A stretch of 64,000 nt of DNA from Lycorma delicatula. Lineage: Eukaryota; Arthropoda; Insecta; Hemiptera; Fulgoridae. The notes below the pieces were generated by a model. It searched no databases. It was given only the letters and a program-made list of their open reading frames with translations, and was not told the origin of the DNA. The stretch lies in assembly GCF_047948215.1 (NCBI RefSeq), contig NC_134467.1:38415020-38479019 (forward strand), written 5' to 3'. Both the position numbers and the translations under genes were made by a program. Shown here one piece after another: positions 47,780-59,900 of this stretch (position 1 is the first letter of the stretch; each line of letters opens with the position of its first letter).

Positions 47780-48835
47780 TAGTCCAAAAAAAGGGAAAAA
47801 GATAGAAATTATACTTATAAATGATAGACGAATCGAAAGTTCCAGGGACAAACTATGTGCGACCTACTATGCTGGCGTTCGAAATGAAATTATCTCAATA
47901 ATTGAAGAGCTAAGAGAAATTGGAATCGTAGAATATGAACTTTAATGGGTTATTGCTTTTTTTTAATAATTTTTTCTTATGTAGAAAGCTAACTTAAGGA
48001 TTCCTGGCCATAAATATTCTAACCATAATTGTAATGGTTACGACAAAAGCGATGATTATTGATTCCGCTCTCGTTGGCTACTCTTGTGCAATGAAATTAT
48101 TGCTTTTACCAAACTCTAAAGACCAAAATGTGGACATTAATGACTTATCTATTTTATTGTATATTTTTTTCTTACACAGATGACATGCCGAAATTACACA
48201 GGTGGTGTAGTTCCCGAAAGTGCACAAGAGTTTCATGAGGACACCAGGCATAGGATTCGTGTTGCATCAATTTCCAATACGTAACTGCTATGTTTGACAA
48301 ATTCAATAAAAGGATAAACGAACTATTTGGTGAGCGATTCGTGTTAACTGACGACAGTGATTGCGATATGAAAGGGAAACAACTGTGTTCTGTGGCCGAC
48401 CCAGAAGGTGATAACTATGCCATCAATTTTTTCCGAGTGAAAAATATGTTCACCGAATACACAACCAGTTTGAGCGAGCTGTTTATCAATCTGGAAAGAC
48501 TGAATCAAGCAAAACACATTAAAAAACAATTTAGCAATTGACTGAATCAAGCAAAACAATTTAGCGAGTTTCTCAGTAAAACAGATTTACCAATAATAGA
48601 AAATTACATAGACAACGCTGTAAAAAAGCAAGTAAAGGAAAACATCGAACATTAAGCAAAAATTTTGTCACGCAAGGTTTCTTCTTGCAAGCTACTCTAA
48701 CATACTTAGAGAATAAAATGAAAGACTTTATAGAAGACAACAAAACATATATATTGCAAATAATTTGTGAGCTTTTCAAAAAAAAACTGAAGGCTGAAAT
48801 TAATGCTATAAACTCGCAATCGAATATATATTGAA
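47780..48835 (+). pseudogene. Decayed coding block, unidentified protein
   Basis: A run of frames on the + strand looks protein-like. 47820-47940 reads IESSRDKLCATYYAGVRNEI and IIEELREIGIVEYEL. 48185-48285 reads NYTGGVVPESAQEFHEDTRH. 48290-48541 is an 83-codon ORF (MFDKFNKRINELFGERFVLT, VADPEGDNYAINFF), continuing past a TGA with FSEFLSKTDLPIIENYIDNA. Another frame at 48660-48830 reads NFVTQGFFLQATLTYLENKM. Composition is less AT-rich than the flanks. It is not recognised. An old transposon, an endogenous viral sequence or a host pseudogene are all possible. Confidence 0.4.
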
Positions 48836-49110
48836 AACAAACTGGTGACTTTATATATAAACTTATTTTATCTAAGTTTTTATTGTTTTTTTTTTTTTTA
48901 TAAAAAGTCAAAAAATTTTTATTATTTTATAATATTTATGTGTAATATGTAATTTGATATGAACTATTTGAAAAAAGAAACGTATTGCAACTGATGATGC
49001 GAGAAATTTGCATAAACATTTTTTTTATATGTGATCAAAATAAGGTAAGTGTCATCCATCCTACTTTATTTATTGTTCTGTTCTTAAGTTGATCATATAA
49101 ATATATATAT
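48836..49110. other. Intergenic AT-rich sequence
   Basis: It contains poly-T and (AT)n tracts and nothing else seen. Confidence 0.4.
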
Positions 49111-49117
49111 ATATATA

Positions 49118-49620
49118 TATGGGGCATTGATACCATTAAATTTTCAACTTAAAAGGTCAAGGGGGTGGTGAGGCTGTAGAGTAAGGTCACTCTTAGTATC
49201 TCGAGATTTCACCTAATTAAGGTAATATTTTTCTTAGGAAAAATTTGTTAACAATTAAAAAATAACAATATTTTCAAAAAAACTTGCAAAATCGCGCCAC
49301 CACCCCAAAAAATGCTCTAAAATTTTGAATCTTTGCTGTGATCATTGTGATGGTTGTTTTTCTCTCTGGTTTCTTCTATTGTCATCTAATTACGCATATA
49401 AATCTTTACTAAATTAGGAACCCCAAACCCCACCAAATGGCCAGACCCAACCAAAAATCAAGCATTTTTTCTCTCTCTTTTTTTATTGTAATCAAGATTG
49501 CTTTAAAAAAAGATTTTTTATCAAATTAAACTTTGACTCCTACTTTGGGGTTCGCCCAAAAAGTAACAAGCATGGTCAGGTGAGGTATCAATTTATACAT
49601 TTTCAAGGGCACTTAAAAAG
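49118..49620. repeat. Unclassified repeat-like stretch after (AT)n
   Basis: It starts GGGGCATTGATACC straight after an (AT)n tract. It holds an inverted pair GGGGGTGGTG (49151-49160) and CACCACCCC (about 49297) and other C/G-run words. It has no ORF. It looks like a non-coding interspersed repeat, but the family is unknown. Confidence 0.3.
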
Positions 49621-51650
49621 ATTCTAATATTTTAAATTGTTGAAATAGTAGCTCTTTTTTAGTAATACCAGATTTTAAATTTGCGGTTTTAACCTCAAGT
49701 CAGTATTATTATCTTGTAATTATAACATGGGATTTTTTAAATATGTCATTAATATATTAATTATATTTATATTTCATTTATAGATAGCTGCATGATGGGA
49801 AAGTCCTACAACTATATAGTGAGCTTTTTTTATTCTATTTCATTTAAAAATAGAATCTAAAAAGTTCTTTATCCAAAAAATTAAAGGATAGTTAAAGGTA
49901 AGTTAAATATTAATAAAATATAAAACAGATATTTAAAAACATAAAATTTATTATTATTTATAACAATTTAACTAAGTACAAAATATATTAGTTATTTGTT
50001 AATTTTTATAACTGTTGTACAAAATTATTTATAATAATTATAGTTACATTTTTTATACATTATCAGAAATAAAGCCTATATATACTTCTATGCTAATATA
50101 TAATATGTAAATAAAAATAATAAAATTTACATAACAACTAAACCTATTATCACATTTTTTTATTAAATTAATTATACAATATATATAATTACAATAATTG
50201 TAAAAAAAATTGATCAGATAAATTCAAAACTTGTTGTTGAACAATATTCTCATTATATATATTTCTTTCGGCTATGTTATAAAATTTAAAAATAAAATAA
50301 AAGAACTAGCTGGGAATCAAACTCAACCTTTTAGCAGTTAGTATTATGATAAGTTAAAATTATCCAGATTTTACGACTGCTAAATATATTAAAATTTATT
50401 TATTACATAATATTTTTCTACTCTTATGAATTTTATTGAAAATTTTCTCTACAATCTTGGGATGTTAATAATGTAGATTCAGAAAAGAAATTTTTTACAT
50501 TATCCAGAGAAGTTTTGTAAAATATATGGACGTCATTCAATTAGATATCCAGTCAATATGTTAGTTAAAATTACAGATTCTATAATAGCTGATCTTAAGT
50601 TTGATTCCCATAAATTTTACCTCTCATTCCTTCCATCTCATTTTCATTAGTTGTTAAGATATATATATATAAACACATGTCTGAAGTTATTAATAATTAC
50701 AAATTTTAAAAATTAAAATAAATCTTGTCAAAATTTTAACAGATTAATTTGTTTTCCTTCATTTTATAATTTGTACATTTTTATTATTTAAATCATACAA
50801 TTAAACCTACATTTACGTGATTATTTACAAGTTATTTACAACAAAATAATAATTAAAAAAAAAAATTATTATTTTCATTTTTATAGTAAAAATAATGTTG
50901 GTAAATTATATACTATGTAAATTATATTTTAAACACTTCTTAACAATATCTAAATGACAAAAAAGTAGTTCTATAACAGGAATGATACAAATCCAGGTTT
51001 CTCCAGTTTTACTGAAGATTATTAAATTTAAAGAATTTTTTTTCTAGCTAGAGTAGATCAGAAAATGTATCAAGAAAAATTAGAATATATATTATCTATA
51101 TATTTTTTTCCTTATTAAAAAAATAATAATAAAAAAGAATGAGTTTTGATGCATATGCCCTGTACTTTATGTAAATTAATTTTAATTAATGTATTTAAAA
51201 ATCTTAATGTTTAAATATAAAATGAATTGTGAATTGTTCAAACAATAGGTTTCATTTCGTTTATTTTTTTTATGTAATAAAATTATTAATTATAAAAATA
51301 TGTTATGTAATTTTAAAATACTTTAATCGTACTGTGTAATAAAAGTATTTTTTTTATAAGTTTTATGTTTTTATAAATACTCAAGTAGATCTCACAATTT
51401 GTTTTTATATCATATCTTTAGATTACTTTTTATTTTTTGAACAAGAGATCAGTTTATTAATACTTTTAATTTTTTTTTCTAAACGGAAAATTTAATCAGT
51501 TCTTTAAAATTTTATTAACTCACGTTTTACTTAATTATAATTATATAATATATTGCAGGATAGTAATTTTTTTTTTTTAATTTTGCCATATTTAAGATAT
51601 ATTTTATATTAAAATACTTGCAGTTGTTACAACTCAGAGATAAATAACAA
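49621..51650. other. Long AT-rich intergenic stretch, no feature recognised
   Basis: About 2 kb of over 75% A+T with no ORF, inverted repeat or RNA signature. Confidence 0.45.
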
Positions 51651-51661
51651 AAAAATAGAGG

Positions 51662-51820
51662 TTTTTTTTTTAACCTTTGGGTCTACAATTAGGTATTGCT
51701 TTAGATGAAATGAATGATTTGTAGTGTATGTGAAAATGCCATGCCTGACCGGGATACAAATCCGGGACCTCCAGATGAAAGACCAAGAAGCAAGCTATCA
51801 CTCATGCCACAGAGGCCAGC
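51662..51820 (-). mobile_element. tRNA-derived SINE, family S1 head, copy 3, with TSD
   Basis: It lies on the - strand. The poly-T at 51662-51671 is its A-tail, and the tRNA-like head is at 51735-51820 (GACCGGGATACAAATCCGGG is the B-box complement). The direct repeat AAAAATAGAGG at 51651-51661 and 51821-51831 is an 11-bp target-site duplication. Confidence 0.85.
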
Positions 51821-51849
51821 AAAAATAGAGGTTGGTTTAATTAAATTTT

Positions 51850-52845
51850 ACTAAGTATATTTCGATGCCAAATCGGAGGAGAGCTCGGCAAAAGAAGACA
51901 GTGAGGTAGAGGCTCATCAGCCTGTAGCGATCGTTGGCCATCGGTGTATCCCGGGCCTACTGAACTGTGTTGACGGAGGCAGCACTAATGATAGCGGCCT
52001 TGCCTCTGTTTGACTTGGTCGCTGAGGAGAATATTGTCTGAGGGCCTCCCAAGGAACCAGGTGAGACAAAGGTTGATGGAGGATTGGCAGACGAGGTGGA
52101 ATGGGGCCCAGGTTGGGAGTTGTACCTGGAAATTGATTCCAGAGTTGAAGCCGTGGCTGGCAAGGAAACATGACGAATTAACTTAATTGACGCAATTCTT
52201 GTCTGGTCACGGCTGTTACAACATGTACCTCTATGAAAGAAAACGGAGGGGGTCGAAGAGATGCTTTTACTGTGATGAAAGTGACACAGCAGAGCATATC
52301 ATCTTTTATTGTAATAGATGGGTTGCAGACAGAAGAGAAGTTCTGGTGTTGATTGGTAAGGTTATGCCAGAAAATATAATGGTAGCGTTGCTCCATGGTC
52401 CGAGGAACTGGGCTTTGATCGCCGGGATGGTTGGGCGCATAATGAAGAAAAAAGCTGTTGAGGAGCGTCAGTTTGTGGAGGAGGTGGAAGGAATTTAAAT
52501 TGCCAATTTGTGGGAAGCAAGGGTGCCTTGGGTAAAGGGGGCATTGTTAAAGACCAAAACTTGGCCGTCTAGGAGATGCCTCTGGAGAACGGAATAGCCA
52601 GGCTCTGCGGGGTAATTTGGACGGTTAGATACATGGTAAGACCAGAGTCCTGGTGAGGGTTTCTCTTTGGGAGGATCCACATTAGAGGCAAGGCATGTAA
52701 GGACCTAGTCCTGGGTGATGCAGCTAGGAATGGCATAACTGGGCTCAGAGTGACCACTCCGGAGTTAGAGGCAATGGCACCCCCAGGGCTGAATTATGCT
52801 GGATAAGGGGATCTGGCTCCTGGGGAGAGGGAGTAAAAAAAACTA
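51850..52845 (+). mobile_element. R1-type LINE 3' end
   Basis: Frames in order: VLTEAALMIAALPLFDLVAE, a WQTRWNGAQVGSCTW stretch, KLIPELKPWLARKHDELT, then LTQFLSGHGCYNMYLYERKR. A CCHC-like finger follows (CFYCDESDTAEHIIFYC, 52187-52498 ORF), and the stop is near 52496. A GC-rich 3' UTR ends CTGGCTCCTGGGGAGAGGG plus A-run. This matches the C-terminal end of R1-clade elements (TxFLSGHG...C--C--xxEH--F-C). At least two frameshifts lie before the finger. Confidence 0.8.
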
Positions 52846-52887
52846 AATATATTTGTAGAAATAAGTAAAGATCGTTTTAGAAATATA

Positions 52888-54502
52888 AGAGGGACATTTA
52901 ATAATTAGACAAAAAATAGTTCATTCAATGACAATGAAACTTTTTGAAGGTCAAGTTGGCAACCTTGGGAACACATTTAATCAGCTGTTCAATCATAATT
53001 AATCTAAAAATAACCTATTTTTGGTTTCAGAATGTCAGCTTTGCTTGAAATATATATGCCGAAGAGCAATGTTCAGTGCTATCGGAAGGTATGGAACTGG
53101 CGAATATTTACTCAAGAATATTGAAACAGTATGGTGAATTAACTGCAGTAATGTGTATAAATGGGGCAGAATAGTTTAATTCGGGCAGAACAAGTGTGAC
53201 TGATCTCCATAGCTCTGGAAGGCCAGTTTAAGTTTTAATTACTGAGCTGCAAAATCATATAAATGATCTTATTCACAAAGACAGGTGAATCAAAATTTCC
53301 TAAACTGCTGTTTTTTGTTTAATATTAGTATTAGAACTGCACATTCAGTCATACATGGCATGCTGAATTATCACAAAACATGTTGAAGATGGGTTCCATA
53401 ACAGTTGACTCAATCCCATAAAGATTTGCATTTGTTTCTCATTTCAAAGAACAGTCTGAAGCAGAACGTAATGTTCTTTCTAGATCGTACTGTAACCTAT
53501 GATGAAACGTGGATACACCATTTTGAGCCAATCCGAACTGGAAAATCTTGACTGGAAACATTCGGATTTACCCATCAAAAAAATTCAAAACTCACACATC
53601 AGGTGGTAAAGTGTTGGCTAGAATAGGACTGGGTGGACAGCCTTGCTGGTGAGCTCCAACATGCTGCGGTGTGTTGGCACTGATGAGCCACCAAGGACTC
53701 CATGGGTAACAGTCAGGTAACAGCACACTGAATACCGAAAAGACCCGGCACCACGTCACGACACACTAGGTATGGCATGGTGTCCAAAAAGGGCAATACT
53801 CTCAAAAAGAGCTAACCGGTAGGCCGACCAGCCATGCCGGTATATAGCCGGTAGGTGGGGAGGCCTATTTGAGTTTAAAGACACTCCCCTGGGTGGCGTA
53901 GTACCAACAAGTCGGTCCGGCCCAGGGGAGCTAAGAGAAAAAAAAAGGTGGTAAAGTGATGTAGACAGTTTTCTGGGACTTAAAAGGCCCAATTTTTAGT
54001 GACTGTTTAGAAGAACAACATACCATAAACAGTGAGTACAATGTGCTCCAACAGAAAGTGAGCCCGTGATAAGGTAAAAACATCAGGGTACGCTCTCAAA
54101 AGGTGTGATCCTCTTGCATGACAACTTGTATCCCTACATCACTTAGGGAACAGAAGAAACAGGAAGTTCCAGCTGTTTGAGAAGTTGGGTTAGGAGGTGT
54201 TGCCACATCCTCTTTACAACCCAGATTTTTGCCCCGTCTGATTTTCATTTGTTTGGCCTACTCAAAGACTTTTTACATGGTAGAAGTTCAACAACAATGA
54301 AGCAGTCAATAAGCTGTTCACGAATGGTTCAAACAGCTAGGTAAAGACTTCTATGCTGCAGGAATCAGAAAGCTCACAGAAAGGTGGGGCAAGTATCTAA
54401 ATGTTGCTAGAGTCTATGTTGAAAAGTAGTGTAAGTTTCATTGTCATTGAATAATTTTTTTTTCTACATCAATTTGTCTCGTTAATTATTGAACATCCCT
54501 CG
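52888..54502 (+). mobile_element. mariner element split by a short poly-A insertion
   Basis: The ends GAGGGACATTTAATAATTA and complement of TTAATTATTGAACATCCCTC are flanked by TA. Subterminal TTCAATGACAATGAAAC is also mirrored. The transposase starts at 53032 (MSALLEIYMPKSNVQCYRKV), continues ITVDSIP, TVTYDETWIHHFEP-like (53490-53530), FWDLKGPIF and ends FYAAGIRKLTERWGKYLNVA. It is full of stops. Without the 345-bp insertion and duplication it is the usual ~1.27 kb. Confidence 0.8.
53614..53946 (+). mobile_element. Short GC-rich poly-A element (probable R1-type LINE 3' UTR) with 12-bp TSD
   Basis: This 333-bp GC-rich insert ends GGCCCAGGGGAGCTAAGAG plus A-run. The 12-bp repeat GGTGGTAAAGTG flanks it at 53602-53613 and 53947-53958, proving target-primed insertion. 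Its end resembles the CCTGGGGAGAGGG end of the R1-type element 770 bases upstream, suggesting a severely 5'-truncated relative or a SINE using the same machinery. Confidence 0.8.
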
Positions 54503-55513
54503 TATATGAAAGAAGGAAAAAGATGAAAAGGTATACCAAAGAACAGATGATATATAAAGAAAAAGGAAAAGTAATTAAAGGAGAATAGAATACACTGAAA
54601 TGGTAGTATGATTAAAGTTATTAATTTCCACAAGTTATATTTATTTATTTATTTATTATTTCTTTTTTTTCAGCATGTTGTAATCTTCAACTTCTATATT
54701 TTAGACAAATATATTTTCACGGTACAGTGCATGTGTTAAGTTAAAACAGACATGATTTATATTAGGTTTTGATTCTTGGAATAGTTTAAAAAGAGAATTA
54801 AAAAAAATATTAAAAATATTTTTAATCAGATATGTTGATCCTCATATGCATAATCTGAAGAACATACAACTGATTTATTCAACCTTGCAGAGACAGAAAA
54901 TGTATTTCTATTCTTCATACATCTGTTCTTTAATAGAAGGATTTTCAAATTTTTTTAGAACTGATTTATTGACGCAGGATTAGAATATGCTGTTATTAAA
55001 AAATTTTACGCATGTATTTGATCATATGTATTATGCAATGATAATTTTAAATTATCAAATACATAAAGTTAACGTAATTAAATACAGAATAGGAATTGTA
55101 TCATTACTGTATTTTAATTTAGTGTGTATCATTTTTTGGTCAATTAATTATTATTTGTAATCAATTTCAGTTATAGATTATAAAAAATAAAGCACATTTT
55201 TCAATTAATATAAATGTTTTTTTTTTCTTTTAACATCATTTAAATTATCTGGAATTTTAAATTATTCAGCTTTTATTGATTTTTTTTTACGTGAAACCAT
55301 TTTTTAGTACTTCTACATAGTTCATTCATTCATTCATTCCACTAATTTTACAAAATCATCGTAACATTTTGTCCATATACATATTCATCATATAAAGTAC
55401 TATGAAAGCATTCGTGGACTAAACAAAAATTTAGAAAAATAATTTTATTATATATATCTATATATGACTTTTCTAAAGACAATACTTATAAGACCCATAT
55501 TCCTCTGTACCAA
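54503..55513. other. Intergenic AT-rich sequence
   Basis: It contains a (TTTA)n patch at about 54640-54660 and an (ATTC)n patch at about 55321-55338. No genes are seen. Confidence 0.4.
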
Positions 55514-55650
55514 TATATTGTATTTTTATTATCAAAAACCAATTGAACAACCCAAGTACCGAATTACAGTTCTGTAATGAAATGAAAATAATGAATTTTA
55601 ATTCTGTACTTGGGTTGTTCCAGTGGTTTTTTGATTATAAATATACAATA
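55514..55650. repeat. Long perfect-looking hairpin
   Basis: The left arm 55514-55568 and right arm 55594-55650 are inverted copies sharing GAACAACCCAAGTAC and ATATTGTAT-TTTAT-ATCAA. The loop is about 25 bases. It is downstream of the transporter 3' end. It is probably a small foldback MITE, though an RNA hairpin cannot be excluded. Confidence 0.7.
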
Positions 55651-56132
55651 TATATATATTTATTTAAAGAAATATTATTTATGAAGGTTAAATATTTTGT
55701 ACCTCTTCTAAACTAGTACTTTCATTGATGAACATAATCAATATTTTTAAAATGGTTATAAAAAAAGTCAGTTTTTATATCCGAACACCAATTTTTTAAA
55801 TTGGGCTGATGTTTAATATTTATGATTACACCATTACACTAAGCTTAACGTACGTGAATATGCAATAAAGGATAAATATTAAAACATAAATTACAGATTT
55901 TCAAGATCAGATCAGTTCTTAAGTGTTATTTAAAAGAGTTTTTATTACATACATTAAAATATTTTAGTTAATGAGATGAGATAAATGAAATTAAAAGTAG
56001 AAAATTTTTTTAAGAATTTAATTCAAAACATTAAAAAAATTAATGAAAATTGTTCAATATTTTATGTAATAAAGTTTTTTTAATTATGTCCACACATTTT
56101 ATAACCCTGCTTTTGTTCTTTATTTAAACAAA

Positions 56133-56987
56133 TCACATTATGGAATGTCTTCTCCGTTTCATTAAATCACGATCTCTATTTCCCCATATATAATTTTTAC
56201 CAACGGCAAAATATTCCTCAATTTGAGTTAATGGTCTATCACGTGTTTCTGGTAAAAATAAATATATGTAAATCGTTGTTATTATCGCTACTGTTGTGAA
56301 CACTGTAAATACACCGATCGGTCCTAATATTCCAGCGATCGACGGATATAATTTTGTTGTTGAAAATATCATTAAATTTATAACCATTAGTAAAATACCA
56401 CTTACACTACCACGAACACTTGATGGTAAAACTTCACCGATCATCATGACCGGTAAACTAAATATTCCAAAAGTATTTGTCGCAACGTATATCATAATAA
56501 GTCCAGCGATAATTTTAGTATCACGATCATTAGGTAACGCATCAGCTCCTGTTGCAAAACTTTTACTGTATAAAAATATTACTAATGATAAACATGCAAG
56601 TGTTGTACCTAAACCGGAACATATACCGATTTTTCTACGACCTAATTTTAATAAACACATCGAAGTAATAATTGAAACAATAAAACGTACTAATGCTGTC
56701 ATAACTGCAATAGTTAAACAATCATATTCATGACTACTAGTATGACTAGCGCTGGATATTAATGTAACGCCGTAAAATATTGTGACGTATGAGCCAGATA
56801 ATATTTGTAATAAACAAAATGTTAATATTATAAAAAATGGTTTGAATACTTGTGGTTGTGTCATTATTTCCCACCAATGAGGTACTGGGGCGCATAATGT
56901 TGTATCTTCTATACCCAATTTTGCTGCCATCTCTTTATCTTTTACCATTTTACTATGTCCTACTAATGTATGCAATTCATTTTGTAC
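56133..56987 (-). CDS. Sugar transporter last coding exon
   Basis: The acceptor on the - strand is GATGTTACAG before GTACAAAATG. The exon has 285 codons covering the central loop end and TM7-TM12. It ends with a basic RDLMKRRRHSIM tail. The upstream MML read-through is intron, not a start. Confidence 0.9.
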   Translation of the reverse strand, partial: VQNELHTLVGHSKMVKDKEMAAKLGIEDTTLCAPVPHWWEIMTQPQVFKPFFIILTFCLLQILSGSYVTIFYGVTLISSASHTSSHEYDCLTIAVMTALVRFIVSIITSMCLLKLGRRKIGICSGLGTTLACLSLVIFLYSKSFATGADALPNDRDTKIIAGLIMIYVATNTFGIFSLPVMMIGEVLPSSVRGSVSGILLMVINLMIFSTTKLYPSIAGILGPIGVFTVFTTVAIITTIYIYLFLPETRDRPLTQIEEYFAVGKNYIWGNRDRDLMKRRRHSIM

Positions 56988-59900
56988 CTGTAACATCACA
57001 GATAAATCACATTATATAGTGAGAATTTATAAAATTAATAATTAAATAATAGATTTATTGATAAAAGAGTTATATACTAATTGATTATTGAAATATATTT
57101 GAAAACAAAATATGTTAACAAAAAAAAATTAACTTAAAATCTAAACCTTGATTCGACTCTTTTTTGATTATTAAACATTCATATTAGTCGATATTGAGGG
57201 AAATATAATTATTAATAAGCCTAAAAAGTCTTTACGCATTGAATTGTTTTTACCTAAAAAGTAAAGGAGAAATCAAAAGATTATAAAAAAGAGAAAGAAA
57301 AATTTTAAGACCCACAAAAAAGAACGAAACTTGGAAAATAGAAAATTATATAATGAAATATACATAAAAAAAATACCAAGTCTGTTAGAAATTAATGTTT
57401 TATGGGAGGTACTTGCATATTAACGCCACCGCAGCTACAGCTTTATTTAAAAACAAAGTAGTCAATCGGATTTCGGTGGAAAATTGGCCGATATAGAGTT
57501 TAACATAGATTCAAAACAGCCTCTTTATTAATTTTAATAAATGGTTATTTAAATGGTTAGCGAGCGTAGGTTAAGTTTGGTTAAATTATATTTATAAAAT
57601 AAATAAATATAAATAACCATTTATTAAAATTAATAAAGAGACTGTTCATTTTCCACTGAAATCTGATTGACTACTTTGTTTTTAAATAAAACTGTAACTG
57701 CGGTGGCATTAATACATAAGTACCAGCATCTTTAATGATTAGAGAAAAATAGATTGACAAAGAAGATATTAAAATTGTTTGAAAACAGAAAAACTGAATT
57801 AATTTTGTTCTCGGAAGTATAACAAAAAATCACATCTTCAGGGAGAAACTGAGTTGAGAATTTTTAGAAAAAAATTAAGAAACTTCTTGGTTTCAAAGTC
57901 AAATTAAAAAAAAATTAAAATTCAGTGGTCAAAAAAAAGAAAGAGCGCAATGAAATTACAAAGAAATATTGTAGAATAAGACTACATAAAATATGTAATG
58001 TGGTCCATAGTGACTAAATTAAAAATAAAATTAATAACGCGAGTATTTTTATCAACATTTTTTTTTTATTAATTTTTAAATTATAAAGATAAACATTCCG
58101 GAAAATGTAAAAAGGATTAGAATGTTTTCTACTTTAATATCAGAAAAGCAGATCGTTTGTATTTATGTGAAGTGTTCAACTTTTTTCTTGCTTAGATATT
58201 TCATGGAGTGCAGTTATGTAATTGATTGCAGTAAAACTAGACTTATTGTAAACCATATGTGATTAGGTTTCTGTACACACAAATAAAAGATACCATTTGT
58301 CCATGCATTTGAAATACTAATATAGAGAGAGGAAAGCAAGTTTATTCCCATAACTGGTGATAAAATGTTGTTATATCAATATCAGACTAAGAAACTCCAG
58401 ATTGGTATGATTCAAGGTGAAATATTTAAACAATCGATAAGCATATAAGATTATTACTGACTTTTTCTGTAAACAAAAGATGTCCTGTGATATAAAATCA
58501 GAGGTGGTGCTGGAATACCATTTCACTTTTTGGAAGTTTTAACTTAAATTGTGACTTTTATTTTAACATTAAAAATTCATTGTTATCATATCTCTTAATG
58601 AAAGATATTATCGCTTCCTTAAATGGTGTTTGATGAATTTCTTGTAACAAATGTTCAAGCATTAAATGTTATTGTGGATATTAAAATTGATTTGATTTCT
58701 AACTCTACTTCACTTATATTTTTATTCATATGTTACCAACAAGTGGGTTGATAAAAAATATAACCTAAATTATTAAATCAGATCAGATGGAAATGGTTTT
58801 CGATTTCAGGTGTCCTTAAGCAAACTGTGAATAAGTCGCTATAAATCTAATTCATACAAAAACATTAATCAATTTAAATGAAAAAGAAAAGTTCTGCTTC
58901 AAAATAATATAAACACTAAAATAAATGTGCATTTTTCATAACATTATGGTCTGCTATAATATAAAATCAAATGTTTTGGCACTGGGAAATTTACGACTGC
59001 ACCCCTGATTAAAACCATAACAAAGGTTTACTGTTAAACATTTTCACAAATGATGTTTATCTAAATCAGAACTGTTAGTACAGGATACTAAGGTGAATTG
59101 ATTGTGTTCATAACAGATGGATTGTCATGCTGCCGGCAAATTTTGCAATTTTTATGGAAAATTTTTTATTAATTTCTAGAGTCATTAAACTAATACCTAG
59201 TGACCTTCACATCTTTTCTCAATCTGAAGAATGATTTAAAATGATTGAGCACTTAAAGAATGTCATTATTAAAGTATCTAAAAAACAATTTTTTTTTATA
59301 TATAAAAACTTGTTCATCAATATAAAATATGCTTTAGATAATGATATTGTTGATGTGACAATGAAGTATGTTTTTTGATGACCCACTTGCTTTTACTTTT
59401 GGCATTCATTTTTTTTGTAATTAATATTTTATATAATCTCAGAGCTTGTGTACGAGAATAATTATGAATATTATAATGTTTAAAAAATTTGTCTATTTGA
59501 ACTGAAAATCTAGGATGCTACCGTAGAGATAAGTATTTGTTTTTCTTATTTATTATTTTAGTTACTGCAAGCTAGTACTTTGTTACAATGTCTATTATCC
59601 TTTTTATGAAAATGATATGAACTTTATATATACATAAAAAATTTCACACTAAATTGAATTGAAATTTAAGCCCAAAACCTTTTGTACGAAATGCAAAGTT
59701 CCCATTGCTCTTATTCCTGTAAATTTTAAGTTAAAGAAATTTTTGCTGCAATTATAATAATAACTATATGTAAAGTACAAACTTTCTTTTTTCTACTTAC
59801 TTTAAGTTCATTTCCACCACGTAATAACAATAAACATTTTTTGGCTTCTTTAGGACGATCCTTATTTACTAACCAAACTGGACTTTCTGGTAAAAAGAAT

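Noticed and set aside
51917..52544. Proline-rich - strand ORFs (51917-52171, 52362-52544)
   Set aside because: They are shadows of the GC-rich R1-type LINE coding on the + strand.
56296..56733. 145-codon + strand ORF
   Set aside because: It is antisense to the sugar transporter exon and resembles nothing by itself.
56988..56999. MML start for the sugar transporter C-terminal exon
   Set aside because: This is intron read-through. The acceptor CAG at 56990-56988 and the phase match to 59801-60070 show it is an internal exon.
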